From Geobacillus genomosp. 3 (lineage in GTDB: Bacteria; Bacillota; Bacilli; Bacillales; Anoxybacillaceae): a stretch of DNA of 64,000 nt. The stretch is from NCBI RefSeq assembly GCF_000445995.2, contig NC_022080.4:3188001-3252000 (forward strand). The letters are read 5' to 3'. Under the pieces are notes generated by a model. It searched no databases. It saw nothing but the letters and a program-made list of their open reading frames with translations, and was not told the origin of the DNA. Below, piece by piece: positions 44,083 to 53,493 of this stretch (its first letter is position 1; each line of letters begins with the position of its first letter). Position numbers and translations under genes: made by a program.

Positions 44083-44520
44083 TCACACCGAAGAACCTGT
44101 CCTTCGTAAATAAACCCGTACAACGAATAACGCAATCCCCGCCCCGCACGCGTCAATCACCACATCCGACAAAAGCGGAGTCCGTCCCGGCTGAAACGAC
44201 TGATGCCATTCATCCAAACCTGCGTAAATAACAGCAAACACCCACGCGCCAACCATCGCGAACCGCCGCGGATATAACGCTCTCCACCCAAGAACCGCAA
44301 GCAAGCCGAATACCGAAAGATGTGCCAATTTACGCACGATGTAATTCCATGATAAGAATCCATCATTGATATGATCGACATGCCCTAATTGTAGCTTTTG
44401 TACGATTTCACTAATCCAACTTGCTGTATTCGTACCAGTAAACATGGGAGATTCCGTAAAATAATAAATCATCCCACACCATGCGAATACAAGCCCCCAC
44501 AGAACAAGTTTGTTTTTCAT
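44083..44520 (-). CDS. VanZ-family membrane protein
   Basis: The 145-residue membrane protein has four helices. VanZ-family motifs are WCGMIYYFTESPMFTG (D/E-x-x family variation), YIVRKLAHLSVFGLLAVLGW and YAGLDEWHQSFQPGRTPLLS with the conserved DE-x-HQ-x-F-x-x-GR. ATG 44520 follows AGGTGAT; the upstream in-frame start lies in the preceding small ORF. The TGA of that ORF is 4 bases before, so the two are translationally coupled. VanZ was named from teicoplanin resistance, but many members sit in polysaccharide loci like this one. Function is not known. Confidence 0.87.
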   Translation of the reverse strand: MKNKLVLWGLVFAWCGMIYYFTESPMFTGTNTASWISEIVQKLQLGHVDHINDGFLSWNYIVRKLAHLSVFGLLAVLGWRALYPRRFAMVGAWVFAVIYAGLDEWHQSFQPGRTPLLSDVVIDACGAGIALFVVRVYLRRTGSSV

Positions 44521-44524
44521 ATCA

Positions 44525-44692
44525 TCACCTAATCTGTTTAAACGAATCATTTTTTAATTCCTTCTTTCGTTTTTGAATATAATAGTGAATCGTTTTTTCT
44601 ATCCGCTCCAATTTCTCCAATGACTGAACATCTTGAAGAATGTAGCGGATCGTTTTTTTCATGGACTTTGGCAGCTGTTGAAACGATAGCAT
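44525..44692 (-). CDS. Small conserved-looking ORF coupled to vanZ (55 aa)
   Basis: The frame encodes MLSFQQLPKSMKKTIRYILQ, then DVQSLEKLERIEKTIHYYIQ and a Lys-rich end. GGAGG lies 5 bases before the ATG, and the stop codon overlaps the ribosome site of the vanZ gene. The peptide is helical and basic, with no domain I recognise. The good start signal and tight coupling make a real gene likely. Confidence 0.6.
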   Translation of the reverse strand: MLSFQQLPKSMKKTIRYILQDVQSLEKLERIEKTIHYYIQKRKKELKNDSFKQIR

Positions 44693-44707
44693 ACATGCCT
44701 CCCAATA

Positions 44708-44869
44708 CTACTTATGATTTCTTTTCAACATTTGTTTTAACTGATTAGCAAGTTCTTGAACCATGTCTTTTGCGGTCATATTGGTGGACAATTCCCCGCG
44801 TTGATACGCTTCGATTAATATATGTTTGAAACGCTCGGTTTCTGGTCGCAAAGTCTTTTTCTTCGACAT
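44708..44869 (-). CDS. Small ORF upstream (53 aa), unknown
   Basis: The frame encodes MSKKKTLRPETERFKHILIE, then AYQRGELSTNMTAKDMVQEL and ends KQMLKRNHK. A GGGGGTGA site lies 7 bases before the ATG. It is charged and helical and lies 15 bases before the next small ORF, so the two probably form an operon with vanZ. No family is recognised. Confidence 0.55.
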   Translation of the reverse strand: MSKKKTLRPETERFKHILIEAYQRGELSTNMTAKDMVQELANQLKQMLKRNHK

Positions 44870-44887
44870 AACAGTCACCCCCAAATC

Positions 44888-44932
44888 GTAAAAATTAAAT
44901 AAGCCGCCTGCTGAATGACTTCAACAGGAGGC
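44888..44932 (-). terminator. Terminator of the aminotransferase gene
   Basis: On the minus strand GCCTCCTGTTGAA pairs with TTCAGCAGGCGGC around GTCA, followed by a T-rich run (TTATTTAATTTTTA). Confidence 0.8.
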
Positions 44933-44946
44933 TTGCAAATGGTTAT

Positions 44947-46095
44947 TTATCGTTTTATCGCTTTGATAAAGACGTCAATAACCCGGTTTTGTTCGTCGAT
45001 GGTCATGCTAGAGCCAGAAGGCAAACAAATGCCATTGGCAAACAATTCGTCGGAAACGCTCCAACCTTCCTGATGCGGGTAATACGTTACTCCATTAAAC
45101 ACAGGCTGCAGATGAAGCGGCTTCCATACAGGACGTGCTTCAATATTTTCCTCCGCAAGCGCATTAATGATATCCATCGGCGTCACGCCAAGCGCTTGCT
45201 GGTCGATTGTCAACGTCGTTAACCAGCGGTTGGACATCGTACCTTCCAGTTCAGGCATAAACTGAATACCTTCGATATCCCCTAACGCTTGCACGTAACG
45301 GTCAAAAATGGCTCGTCTCGCTTTCACCCGCTCGTCCAACACTTCCAACTGCGCCCGGCCGATGCCAGCGACGATATTGCTCATGCGGTAGTTATATCCT
45401 ACTTGGCTATGCTGATAATGCGGAGCCGGATCACGCGCCTGAGTCGCTAGAAAACGAGCTTTTTGCAATGCTTCGACATCATCGGAAACCAACATTCCCC
45501 CACCAGAGGTGGTAATAATTTTGTTTCCGTTAAACGAATAAATGCCGAACTTTCCAAACGTACCACTTTTCTTCCCTTTATATGTAGAACCAAGCGACTC
45601 CGCCGCATCTTCGACCACTGGCACTTGATAGTGATTGCAAATCGCTAAAATTTCATCCATCTTCGCGCTTTGACCGTATAAATTAACAACAATCACCGCT
45701 TTTGGAAGCTTGCCTTCCCTTTTCGCCTCTTCCATCGCTCTTTCTAACGCCACCGGAGACATATTCCACGTATCAGGCTCCGAATCGATAAAAACAGGCT
45801 CCGCCCCTTGATACAAAATCGGATTGGCACTCGCGATAAATGTCAATGAGGAGCAAAAGACTGTATCTCCTTGTTGTACACCTAACAACCGTAACGCAAG
45901 ATGAATCGCCGCCGTCCCTGAACTAACAGCAGCCGCCCCTTTTGAACCTACGTATTCCGCCAACTCTTTTTCAAACGCATCAACATTCGGACCAAGCGGC
46001 GCAATCCAATTTGTTTCAAAAGCTTCATTGATATACTTTTGTTCGTTTCCGCTCATGTGGGGAGGGGAAAGAAAAATTCGAGATTTGCTAGTCAT
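44947..46095 (-). CDS. DegT/DnrJ/EryC1-family PLP aminotransferase (PglE/EpsN-like)
   Basis: The 382-residue PLP aminotransferase acts on nucleotide-linked keto-sugars. Signature blocks are NWIAPLGPNVDAFEKELAEY, VSSGTAAIHLALRLLGV, VVEDAAESLGSTYKGKKSG and the Schiff-base lysine in SFNGNKIITTSGGGML. It resembles PglE/EpsN, which transaminate UDP-4-keto-6-deoxy-GlcNAc. The matching dehydratase (PglF/EpsC-like) is at 51631-53466, so the two probably supply a 4-amino-sugar for the polysaccharide. The acetyltransferase that normally completes UDP-diacetylbacillosamine is not in the window. IS4 and IS3 debris separates this gene from the rest of the locus. Confidence 0.92.
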   Translation of the reverse strand: MTSKSRIFLSPPHMSGNEQKYINEAFETNWIAPLGPNVDAFEKELAEYVGSKGAAAVSSGTAAIHLALRLLGVQQGDTVFCSSLTFIASANPILYQGAEPVFIDSEPDTWNMSPVALERAMEEAKREGKLPKAVIVVNLYGQSAKMDEILAICNHYQVPVVEDAAESLGSTYKGKKSGTFGKFGIYSFNGNKIITTSGGGMLVSDDVEALQKARFLATQARDPAPHYQHSQVGYNYRMSNIVAGIGRAQLEVLDERVKARRAIFDRYVQALGDIEGIQFMPELEGTMSNRWLTTLTIDQQALGVTPMDIINALAEENIEARPVWKPLHLQPVFNGVTYYPHQEGWSVSDELFANGICLPSGSSMTIDEQNRVIDVFIKAIKR

Positions 46096-46160
46096 TCGCT
46101 ATCATCCCTTATATGCTAAAGTTGATAATCTCCCTTAATAAAAAAATTATAACACCACGA

Positions 46161-47399
46161 GTGTTGATTATCCAAAATTATACATACGCCTTCCATAAAT
46201 TTGGGCATACTCAAACAAAGCAGCGGCCATCCCGGATTTCCAATCGAGAGGAAGCTGCCCAGAGAAAAAACGGCGAACGAACGAAATGAAGGAAAGAGAG
46301 ACGTTCGTCTGTTTTTTGGTTTGATCATACAGCCATCGCAGCAACACATACGCGATGAACGCCGCAAACAGTTGGTTGTATACCGCATTTTCCGTCGTGC
46401 CAAACAAGGTCGGGACATTCAGATATTGCTTCACCCAACGGAAAAAGACCTCAACAGTCCAACGTTGTTGGTACATGTCGGCAATGGGTTCCGCAGACGC
46501 ATGGAAGAGGTTCGTCACGACCCGAATGTCGCGGCCATTCGCATCTCGAAAGATCACCACCCGGTGACGCTTGGTGGAGCGGCATTGTTTCGTCCCCAAC
46601 TGGCACGTGAAGTCGGCTTGAACCGATGAGGATGTGCTGGAAAGGCGTTTCAAGCTTTTTTTCTGATGAAGTTCGATGTTGTCCTTCATCCGAATGACAA
46701 AGAGCTGATGCTGCTCCACAAATCGATCGAGGCGTTCGATTTTGAAATACGCCCGGTCTTCCACCAGCACTTGTTGAGCGTTCGTCAACTGTTCTCCCAC
46801 CGGGCCATCATGACGCAGTCCGATGGTTTCCACCACGTCTGCCGGCAACGAGGATTCCGGCGAATACGCGACGTGCAGCTTCACTCCGGCGCGTTCGCCG
46901 TGATACGGCGCCCATGGCAGGCGGTTTTTCCCGACCGTGACGGTCGTCGAATCCACCACCCGAAGCGGTTTGGGAAACCGAAGCGAACGGCGGGTTTGGC
47001 GGTTGCACTTGGAAATGATCAACGCCAACAAGCGTTTCATGATGTCATAGGGAACTTCTTTCGCTTTCTTGGATACAGTTGAATAATGGAATCGCGGCAA
47101 TCCATACAGAGGCCCCACATCGGCTCCGTGGCGAAAGCTTTTCCATTGATGCATGGCGGCCAGCAGGAAGAAGTGAATCAACTCGCGCAACGTAAAGGTT
47201 CGAGACGAATCACGATACCCAACCGCTTCGGCAATCAGTTGAATCTCTTCATCCGAAACAAGTTTTTGCATCAAATTCGGGAGTGTGGTATGCTTGTTCA
47301 TAGAGAGCACCTCCTGGGTTTGTTTGTGTCGCTACTCACATTCTACAGGAAAGGTGCTCTTTTTTCTATACCCTTTGGATTTTATTGGATAATCAACAC
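46161..47399 (-). mobile_element. IS4-family element (1239 bp)
   Basis: Terminal inverted repeats GTGTTGATTATCCAA (46161-46175) and TTGGATAATCAACAC (47385-47399). One transposase. No clear target duplication is seen (left ACACCACGA, right GCCTGGC), so flanks may have been rearranged. It truncates an IS3-family remnant on its right. Confidence 0.88.
46168..47301 (-). CDS. IS4-family transposase
   Basis: The 377-residue transposase has the DDE blocks RVVDSTTVTVGKNR (first Asp), QVLVEDRAYFKIERL (second Asp) and the IS4 YREK signature YQQRWTVEVFFRWVKQYLN. ATG 47301 (MNKHTTLPNLMQ) sits behind CAGGAGG; the frame opens three codons earlier at GTG. The frame is intact. The stop lies 7 bases inside the left end. 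Confidence 0.93.
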   Translation of the reverse strand: MNKHTTLPNLMQKLVSDEEIQLIAEAVGYRDSSRTFTLRELIHFFLLAAMHQWKSFRHGADVGPLYGLPRFHYSTVSKKAKEVPYDIMKRLLALIISKCNRQTRRSLRFPKPLRVVDSTTVTVGKNRLPWAPYHGERAGVKLHVAYSPESSLPADVVETIGLRHDGPVGEQLTNAQQVLVEDRAYFKIERLDRFVEQHQLFVIRMKDNIELHQKKSLKRLSSTSSSVQADFTCQLGTKQCRSTKRHRVVIFRDANGRDIRVVTNLFHASAEPIADMYQQRWTVEVFFRWVKQYLNVPTLFGTTENAVYNQLFAAFIAYVLLRWLYDQTKKQTNVSLSFISFVRRFFSGQLPLDWKSGMAAALFEYAQIYGRRMYNFG

Positions 47400-47639
47400 G
47401 CCTGGCAATTTCTAAATCTTTTCCCCTAATAGCTTCTTGAGTTGTTCGTTTTCCTCGGCTGAAGAGGGGTGAGTGGCAGGTGCTTCCTCTAGTTGCCCTT
47501 CTTGATAAGCTTTCACCTATCGCTGGACTATATTCGGACTAATCTCATATCGTCTAGCCACTAATGCTTTATTCCCGACTTCTAATGCTTCTTTCACCAC
47601 TTGCAGTTTAAATTCCTTGGAATGTTTTCTCCGCTTCAT
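47400..47639 (-). pseudogene. IS3-family OrfA remnant
   Basis: The minus-strand frame reads MKRRKHSKEFKLQVVKEALE, with ISPNIVQR, then a stop where the family has Trp (W-x-KAY), followed by KAYQEGQLEEAPA and NEQLKKLLGEK before a frameshift. It is a helix-turn-helix OrfA with a nonsense mutation, cut by the IS4-family element. The sequence TGTCCAAATTCATTAGGGA near 47698-47716 may be its end. OrfB is missing. Confidence 0.75.
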
Positions 47640-47802
47640 GTATATCAAAAGCCCCCTTCATTTGGTTACTTCGATTATAAAAAACAACCTTATCGAGTGT
47701 CCAAATTCATTAGGGAGCTAATGAGTTATCACTACATCATTATCACTATAAAGCAACATTTGAAAAATCAAATAGCAACTAAAACTCATGAACATGTTTG
47801 GT
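47640..47802. other. Spacer between IS debris and the polymerase gene
   Basis: No gene is seen; it includes the probable terminal sequence of the IS3-family remnant. AT-rich like the polymerase gene beside it. Confidence 0.4.
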
Positions 47803-49140
47803 TTAAATTCTCCCAAAAGTTGTAGGCAATTTGGTAATGGATATCGAGCTCTTCTTTCTATTAGAGGAAAGCTTGGTATTCTCTTCATCAGAACTATAGT
47901 TAAACAAATACAATACAATTAAAAATCCCCCGGTTATAACCCATACACCATTTTTTATTGGATTATAGGCTGATGACGCTATGAGAGTAAAAATAAGAAG
48001 AGTAATAAACGCATAATTTTCTTTTTTAATACTTATAAAAATGTTTTTCAAAACAAAAAAAACTAACGAAAAAATAATCAATATACCTAATGACCCTATT
48101 TGTAGCAATAAATCAAGATAAACATTATGATTATTGTATCTTAAAACACCATCTTCCTGACGAATAGCCCCATAATAGTATGGACCTATAGCTTTATCTC
48201 CCCCACCAGTACCATAACCCATTAAAAAAGTAAATGGATCTTGAACTAAAGCCTTAAAAGAAGAAATCGCCAAATCCATCCTATCACTTTTTAATATCGA
48301 GGTCTCTTCTAACCTATCAAATATTTTCAAATTATCAAAAACATTTACATTGACATTTATTAATATTAATATAACAAACGCGAGTAGTAAGTTAATTAGT
48401 GAAAACTGTTTTATCTTCTTACTTAAAAGTAAGTATATATATATAGCAACAGATAGTGCTAAAAATACACTACGTGACGCAGTTAATAGAATAAAGTATA
48501 GATTTAAAATACTTAACAAGAAATATAGAATTTTTTTCACTTTCGAAATACTATTTGTATACATTTTTTTTTCTTTCATTAAACTAAAAAAGTAATATAA
48601 GAAGCTAATAGCTAACCAATTAGCTAACCAATTAGGATCTAAAAAAATCTCATTCCCCTGTATATATCCAAATCTGTCAAGTTCATAATATACAAAATTT
48701 CTTTGTAAAATTTTAAAATACAAAAGAATAGAGAATATAGTTACAGAAAAAGCAAAGGCTCTCCAAGCAGATTTTAGTAATCCCAAATTATAAAGTAAAC
48801 AACTAAATAAGGCCGCTAAAAACAACGAGATAATATAAAATATTCCACGAGTTAATTCAGTAGACCAAAGAAGTCCTATTAACAAAATTAATATAACTAA
48901 AAAATAATAAGGAATATTTTTTATACTAAAATATATAGTTCTTTTATTAAAACTAAAAATAATAATTGGTAAAAAGAAAAAAATTAATAAAAACGCAGAA
49001 GATAATGAAGTTAAGTTTGATAAATAAATAGAATAAAGATTAAAAAAAGGATAAAGAAATATCATGCACAAAATTGTATATTTTTTAAATACATATTTCA
49101 TAAATAAAGAGATCTCACCTTTCCTCTTTGTCATATTCAT
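47803..49140 (-). CDS. O-antigen/exopolysaccharide polymerase (Wzy, O-antigen ligase family)
   Basis: The 445-residue, 10-12-helix protein has the Wzy_C-type loop: LLTASRSVFLALSVAIYIYL, then a large extracytoplasmic loop with GYGTGGGDKAIGPYYYG and the conserved NHNVYLDLLLQIGSLGILII. It joins lipid-linked repeat units outside the membrane. ATG 49140 (MNMTKRKGEISLF) follows GCAGG; an upstream TTG overlaps the preceding gene. The region is very AT-rich (one 60-base line at 48541 has 9 G/C), unlike the flanking genes, indicating transfer from a low-GC source. Confidence 0.85.
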   Translation of the reverse strand: MNMTKRKGEISLFMKYVFKKYTILCMIFLYPFFNLYSIYLSNLTSLSSAFLLIFFFLPIIIFSFNKRTIYFSIKNIPYYFLVILILLIGLLWSTELTRGIFYIISLFLAALFSCLLYNLGLLKSAWRAFAFSVTIFSILLYFKILQRNFVYYELDRFGYIQGNEIFLDPNWLANWLAISFLYYFFSLMKEKKMYTNSISKVKKILYFLLSILNLYFILLTASRSVFLALSVAIYIYLLLSKKIKQFSLINLLLAFVILILINVNVNVFDNLKIFDRLEETSILKSDRMDLAISSFKALVQDPFTFLMGYGTGGGDKAIGPYYYGAIRQEDGVLRYNNHNVYLDLLLQIGSLGILIIFSLVFFVLKNIFISIKKENYAFITLLIFTLIASSAYNPIKNGVWVITGGFLIVLYLFNYSSDEENTKLSSNRKKSSISITKLPTTFGRI

Positions 49141-49190
49141 AATAATAACCTGCTTGTTAGATATACAATTTAATCTTAGCAGGGTACAAT

Positions 49191-50336
49191 TCAAATAATT
49201 TGATGTCTTATTGGGTTATTATATATACAATTTAAATTTTGAACAACTTCTCTAATATCATATCCAGCTTCCTTAATCTCCTCACTCCTTAATGAGATAT
49301 TACTATTATTTATTAATTCTTGTTTAATTTTCTTTACCCATATATAATCATCTAACTCTAAATCAATGAATTCTACTAATCCAGCTCCGATATCTACCTC
49401 AGATGGAACTGTGTTAGATGTAATACATTTTAGCCCCACAGCTTGAGCCTCTACTAAAACTAATCCTAATCCTTCATATAAAGAAGGAAATAAAAATAAA
49501 TCCAAGTTAGCTAATATTTCAGGTACATCACTTCTTACACCAAGCATATGCACTTTATCCTCAATACCATATTGTTTAATTAAATCGCTAATTTTGTTTT
49601 TAAGCGGACCATCGCCAACCAATACAAGGTGAACATTGTCCATTTCATTACATAATAATGAAAATATCTTAATTAATCGGGAATGATTCTTTGCTTCAAC
49701 AAATCTGCCAATATGTCCTATTAACTTAACTTCTGGATTCAAGTGCAATTCATTTCTTAGATTTAAAAATAATCCTTCTTCTACCTTTTTAAACAATTCT
49801 AAATCAATGCCATTTCTAATTACTTGTACATTACTATTCTTAAAACATTCAGGTCCAAAAAGTGCCTTACACGCTTCTTTGGAACAACCTATTAAATTAG
49901 TTGCATTTTTTAATATTAATTTTCTCATATATCCCTTATATATATTTCTAACAAAACCTGAAGGACGTCCTTTTTGAGTACTATGACTATGTGCAATTCT
50001 TATTGGTACTCCCTCTTCCTTAGCAATTTTTAATATATATCCACTAAAGGTAAAAATATGACTATGAATGACATCATACGGCCCCTTTTCACGTAATATT
50101 TTTTTTAGCCCTTTTTTATACTGCAATATATTCTTTCTAGGATGAGGGACAGGATATATATTGCCTCCTAGCTTTTTAATTTCTTGATCGTAATGCCCCT
50201 CTTCCTTAGAATGTACTAAAAAATCAAACTGAAATTTTTCCCTATCTATATTTCTAAAAACATTCATTATTAGAGTTTCGGCACCACCACGATTCATTCT
50301 CCCAAAAACATGCAACACTCGAACCTTTTGCATCAT
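49191..50336 (-). CDS. Glycosyltransferase family 4 (EpsF-like)
   Basis: The 381-residue GT-B glycosyltransferase starts RVLHVFGRMNRGGAETLIMN, the family N-terminus for retaining GT4 enzymes. It has IGHIGRFVEAKNHSRLIKIF and the donor-binding E-x7-E region LFLFPSLYEGLGLVLVEAQA. It should transfer a sugar from a nucleotide donor to a lipid-linked acceptor on the cytoplasmic side. AGGAGT, its ribosome site, overlaps the end of the flippase gene, so the two are co-translated. AT-rich. It is the only recognisable transferase in the window, so the repeat unit may be short or other transferases lie elsewhere. Confidence 0.92.
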   Translation of the reverse strand: MMQKVRVLHVFGRMNRGGAETLIMNVFRNIDREKFQFDFLVHSKEEGHYDQEIKKLGGNIYPVPHPRKNILQYKKGLKKILREKGPYDVIHSHIFTFSGYILKIAKEEGVPIRIAHSHSTQKGRPSGFVRNIYKGYMRKLILKNATNLIGCSKEACKALFGPECFKNSNVQVIRNGIDLELFKKVEEGLFLNLRNELHLNPEVKLIGHIGRFVEAKNHSRLIKIFSLLCNEMDNVHLVLVGDGPLKNKISDLIKQYGIEDKVHMLGVRSDVPEILANLDLFLFPSLYEGLGLVLVEAQAVGLKCITSNTVPSEVDIGAGLVEFIDLELDDYIWVKKIKQELINNSNISLRSEEIKEAGYDIREVVQNLNCIYNNPIRHQII

Positions 50337-50338
50337 TT

Positions 50339-51601
50339 TTAACTCCTAGCCTTTGCTTTTGAATATTTTAGTTTATCTAAATAAATTACAGACAGCGCTA
50401 TTAACTGTGACAGGAACTGTACTATTGATGATATTATCGCTGAATATCCTGCTCCAAATAAACCAAACTTCGGTATTAAAATGATAGCACTGATAAAACT
50501 TACTACAATCCATATAACGCCTAAATATGGCTGTATCTTAAACGATCTTGTAGCCGTAAGCCCTATTCCTAAAAAAGTGCTTGAAAAACTAAAGGTCCCC
50601 GATATTAGCAATAAAGTAAATAACTCGTTATATTTTGCATATGAGGGCTTATACAGTATACTTAAAATTAACTCTCCAAATAATAGGGTAATAATCACGC
50701 CTAATATGCCTGTTACAAATCCTATTGATACTAACTTTACAAGTAATTTTTTGAATTGAATAAAATTCTTCTCTGAAAACAAAATAGCTAACCTCGGAGC
50801 AGCTGCCTGTCCTATGGCCCCTATAAAGGTATTACCCGCTACTATTAAATAAGCGATAGCTGCAAAATAACCAAGTTGTTCTTCTCCTAAGTATTTCTCA
50901 ATGATTATCCTAGGAATATTTGTATAAAGAGAACCAAGCATTAAGACGATACCAAGAGGTAAAGCTAATTTTACGATATCAACATAATTTTTATAATTGA
51001 ATATCAATTTAGGAGTAATAAACTTTTTCAACACTTTTAAGTCATAAAAGAAAAAAACCATCATATAGGACAAACATAACCCTATTACCATCCATATTAC
51101 ATTATGGGTTATATATAACAGTATACTAATTATTAACAACATTAATACTGCCTTAAGTATTCTTGAAATCGCTGTAAGATCCATTCTTTCTCTTTGCTGT
51201 AAATAACCAAAGACAACATCGCTCCATGATTCTATCACTTTTGAAAAAGCTACTAATATAATAACAAGTGATGTCAAAGGATTATAGTTTCCTAGAAGAA
51301 TTACCAATATAGTAATTAATATAGCTATAAAATTTGTAACAATTCTTAAACCAAGGTATTCCCCGAATTTGTATTTATGTTGAGTATCAGTAACTTGTAT
51401 CGAATTCAACTGTAAATTAGTGAACAAAATGATAGGAGCCGTAATTGCTAACCCTAAGGAAAATTGACCTACCATCTGCGGATTACCTAACTTAGCTAAT
51501 AGAGAAAGTATTGCCCATTGAGCAAAAGCGTAAATTAAGTTCCCTATAAAATTCCAAAAAAAGTTTTTTTTGAGAGATAGCCTTTTAGTTACTGGTTCCA
51601 T
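50339..51601 (-). CDS. Polysaccharide flippase (Wzx-type, MATE/MOP superfamily)
   Basis: The 420-residue, 12-helix membrane protein of the polysaccharide-transport family begins RLSLKKNFFWNFIGNLIYAF. Other blocks are MLGSLYTNIPRIIIEKYLG, IAYLIVAGNTFIGAIGQAAA and a C-terminal FGLFGAGYSAIISSIVQFLS. It flips undecaprenyl-linked repeat units across the membrane. The stop is 2 bases before the glycosyltransferase start. AT-rich codon use. Start 51601 gives MEPVTKRLSLKK. Confidence 0.92.
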   Translation of the reverse strand: MEPVTKRLSLKKNFFWNFIGNLIYAFAQWAILSLLAKLGNPQMVGQFSLGLAITAPIILFTNLQLNSIQVTDTQHKYKFGEYLGLRIVTNFIAILITILVILLGNYNPLTSLVIILVAFSKVIESWSDVVFGYLQQRERMDLTAISRILKAVLMLLIISILLYITHNVIWMVIGLCLSYMMVFFFYDLKVLKKFITPKLIFNYKNYVDIVKLALPLGIVLMLGSLYTNIPRIIIEKYLGEEQLGYFAAIAYLIVAGNTFIGAIGQAAAPRLAILFSEKNFIQFKKLLVKLVSIGFVTGILGVIITLLFGELILSILYKPSYAKYNELFTLLLISGTFSFSSTFLGIGLTATRSFKIQPYLGVIWIVVSFISAIILIPKFGLFGAGYSAIISSIVQFLSQLIALSVIYLDKLKYSKAKARS

Positions 51602-51630
51602 ACGAAAATACCCTTTTCTGTTTTGTCACA

Positions 51631-53466
51631 TTAATTCATTGATGTGTTAGCAGATACAGACACTTTGGAAAGCTCCTTATTATTCGCAATCCCCAACAAT
51701 CTCTCTCTAACCTCTTCTTTATCCATCTCTTCAAATCGATCCATAAAATCGTGAAGAATTTTTTCGTCCACCGCCGTCGCTTTCCCAATAAATATTTTCG
51801 GAAACACCTGCTCCGGATGCACTTCATTCTCATTAAGCAGTTCTTCAAACATTTTTTCACCCGGGCGGATGCCGGTAAATTCGATGCCGATTTCTTCGAC
51901 AGTATATCCGGATAGTTTGATTAAGTTTTTCGCGAGATCGACGATTTTCACTGGTTCACCCATGTCAAGGACGAAGATTTCGCCACCTTTGGCAAGCGCG
52001 CCGGCTTGGATGACGAGCCGGGATGCTTCCGGAATCGTCATAAAATAGCGCGTCATATCCGGATGAGTGACGGTGACAGGTCCGCCAGCTTGGATTTGCT
52101 TTTTAAATAACGGAATAACGCTGCCGCGGCTGCCCAAGACGTTTCCGAAGCGGACAGCGACAAATTTTGTTTTACTCTGCTTGTCCAATTGTTGAATAAT
52201 CATTTCCGCAAAGCGTTTTGTCGCTCCCATCACATTGGTTGGATTGACGGCTTTGTCCGTCGAAATTAATACAAAGGTTTGGACACCAAATGTATCGGCC
52301 GCTTCGGCGACGTTTTTTGTGCCGAAAATGTTGTTTTTGACCGCTTCTTTCGGGTTGTATTCCATTAATGGAACGTGTTTGTGCGCCGCCGCGTGGTAGA
52401 CGACATCCGGCTTATGTTCTTCCATCACTTCAAACATGCGCTCACGATCTTGAATATCGCCAATCACTGGGACAATGTCGATTTGGTCTTTATATTGATT
52501 GCGCAGTTCCATGTCGATTTGATAAATGCTGTTTTCGCCGTGGCCGAGCAGGACGATTTTCTTCGGGTTAAACTGGCATACTTGCCGGCAAATTTCCGAG
52601 CCGATCGAACCGCCGGCTCCGGTGACTAAAATGACTTTGTTTTCGATATAGCTGGAAATGCTTTCGATATCGAGTTCGACCGGTTCGCGGCCGAGCAAGT
52701 CTTCCACTTGCACATCGCGGAATTGGCTCACGGACACTTTTCCTGTCACGATATCCTCAAGTTTTGGGACGATTTGCGTTTTTGCGTTTGTTTTCGCGCA
52801 CTGTTCAAAAATCCGGTTCAGCTGTTTTTTCGTTAACGATGGAATCGCGATAATAATGTGCTCAATGCGTAACGCGCGCACAACATCTTCAATGTCTTTT
52901 GTTGTTCCGACAACCGGAATGTTGAAAAACTGCAGTTTTTGCTTGTTCAGATCATCGTCAATAAAGGCAATCGGTCTCAGTTCCGCATCCGGATTGTTCA
53001 CTAACTGCCGCGCGACCATCATTCCTGCGGATCCCGCTCCGATAATCAGCGTCCGCCGTTTATTCGCGTTTGGTTTTATGTAACGGTCGCGGAACACTCT
53101 CCAGACAAACCGCGATCCACCGATGAGAATAATATGGATCATCCATGTAATCATCAACGCGCGGACGTAAATATCTTGAAAGACAGCAAACTGCACGATA
53201 GCCGTTGTAATAATCGAAAAGGTAACCGCCTTGATAATGGCCGTTAATTCGCCAATGCTTGCGTACTCCCACGCTTTTTGATACAAACGGTATATAAACG
53301 CAAAGAAATGATGGCTGACAAGCAGCGTCAGCGCCGATAAAAGAACCGATTTATACTTCCATATTTGTATTCCTGGATGAAGCGTAAACAAGCTGACGTA
53401 AATCGCCGTTAACACGATCAATGAGTCCAATACCATTAAAAACGTTAATCGTTTTCGATATGCCAA
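51631..53466 (-). CDS. Membrane UDP-GlcNAc 4,6-dehydratase/epimerase (PglF/EpsC/CapD-like)
   Basis: About 611 residues. Four membrane helices at the N-terminus are followed by a CoA-binding-like Rossmann domain (LIIGAGSAGMMVARQLVNNP) and the SDR-extended catalytic domain with VTGAGGSIGSEICRQVCQFN, YHAAAHKHVPLMEYNP and STDKAVNPTNVMGATKRFAE (Met/Lys active-site variant typical of the family). It makes UDP-4-keto-6-deoxy-GlcNAc, the substrate of the aminotransferase at 44947. TTG 53466 (AYRKRLTFLMVLDSL) behind GGGAG fits homologue starts; ATG 53514 is in frame but lies in a hairpin with no ribosome site. Confidence 0.9.
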   Translation of the reverse strand: MAYRKRLTFLMVLDSLIVLTAIYVSLFTLHPGIQIWKYKSVLLSALTLLVSHHFFAFIYRLYQKAWEYASIGELTAIIKAVTFSIITTAIVQFAVFQDIYVRALMITWMIHIILIGGSRFVWRVFRDRYIKPNANKRRTLIIGAGSAGMMVARQLVNNPDAELRPIAFIDDDLNKQKLQFFNIPVVGTTKDIEDVVRALRIEHIIIAIPSLTKKQLNRIFEQCAKTNAKTQIVPKLEDIVTGKVSVSQFRDVQVEDLLGREPVELDIESISSYIENKVILVTGAGGSIGSEICRQVCQFNPKKIVLLGHGENSIYQIDMELRNQYKDQIDIVPVIGDIQDRERMFEVMEEHKPDVVYHAAAHKHVPLMEYNPKEAVKNNIFGTKNVAEAADTFGVQTFVLISTDKAVNPTNVMGATKRFAEMIIQQLDKQSKTKFVAVRFGNVLGSRGSVIPLFKKQIQAGGPVTVTHPDMTRYFMTIPEASRLVIQAGALAKGGEIFVLDMGEPVKIVDLAKNLIKLSGYTVEEIGIEFTGIRPGEKMFEELLNENEVHPEQVFPKIFIGKATAVDEKILHDFMDRFEEMDKEEVRERLLGIANNKELSKVSVSANTSMN

Positions 53467-53493
53467 CGCACTGCGTCTCCCTTCGTATAATAG

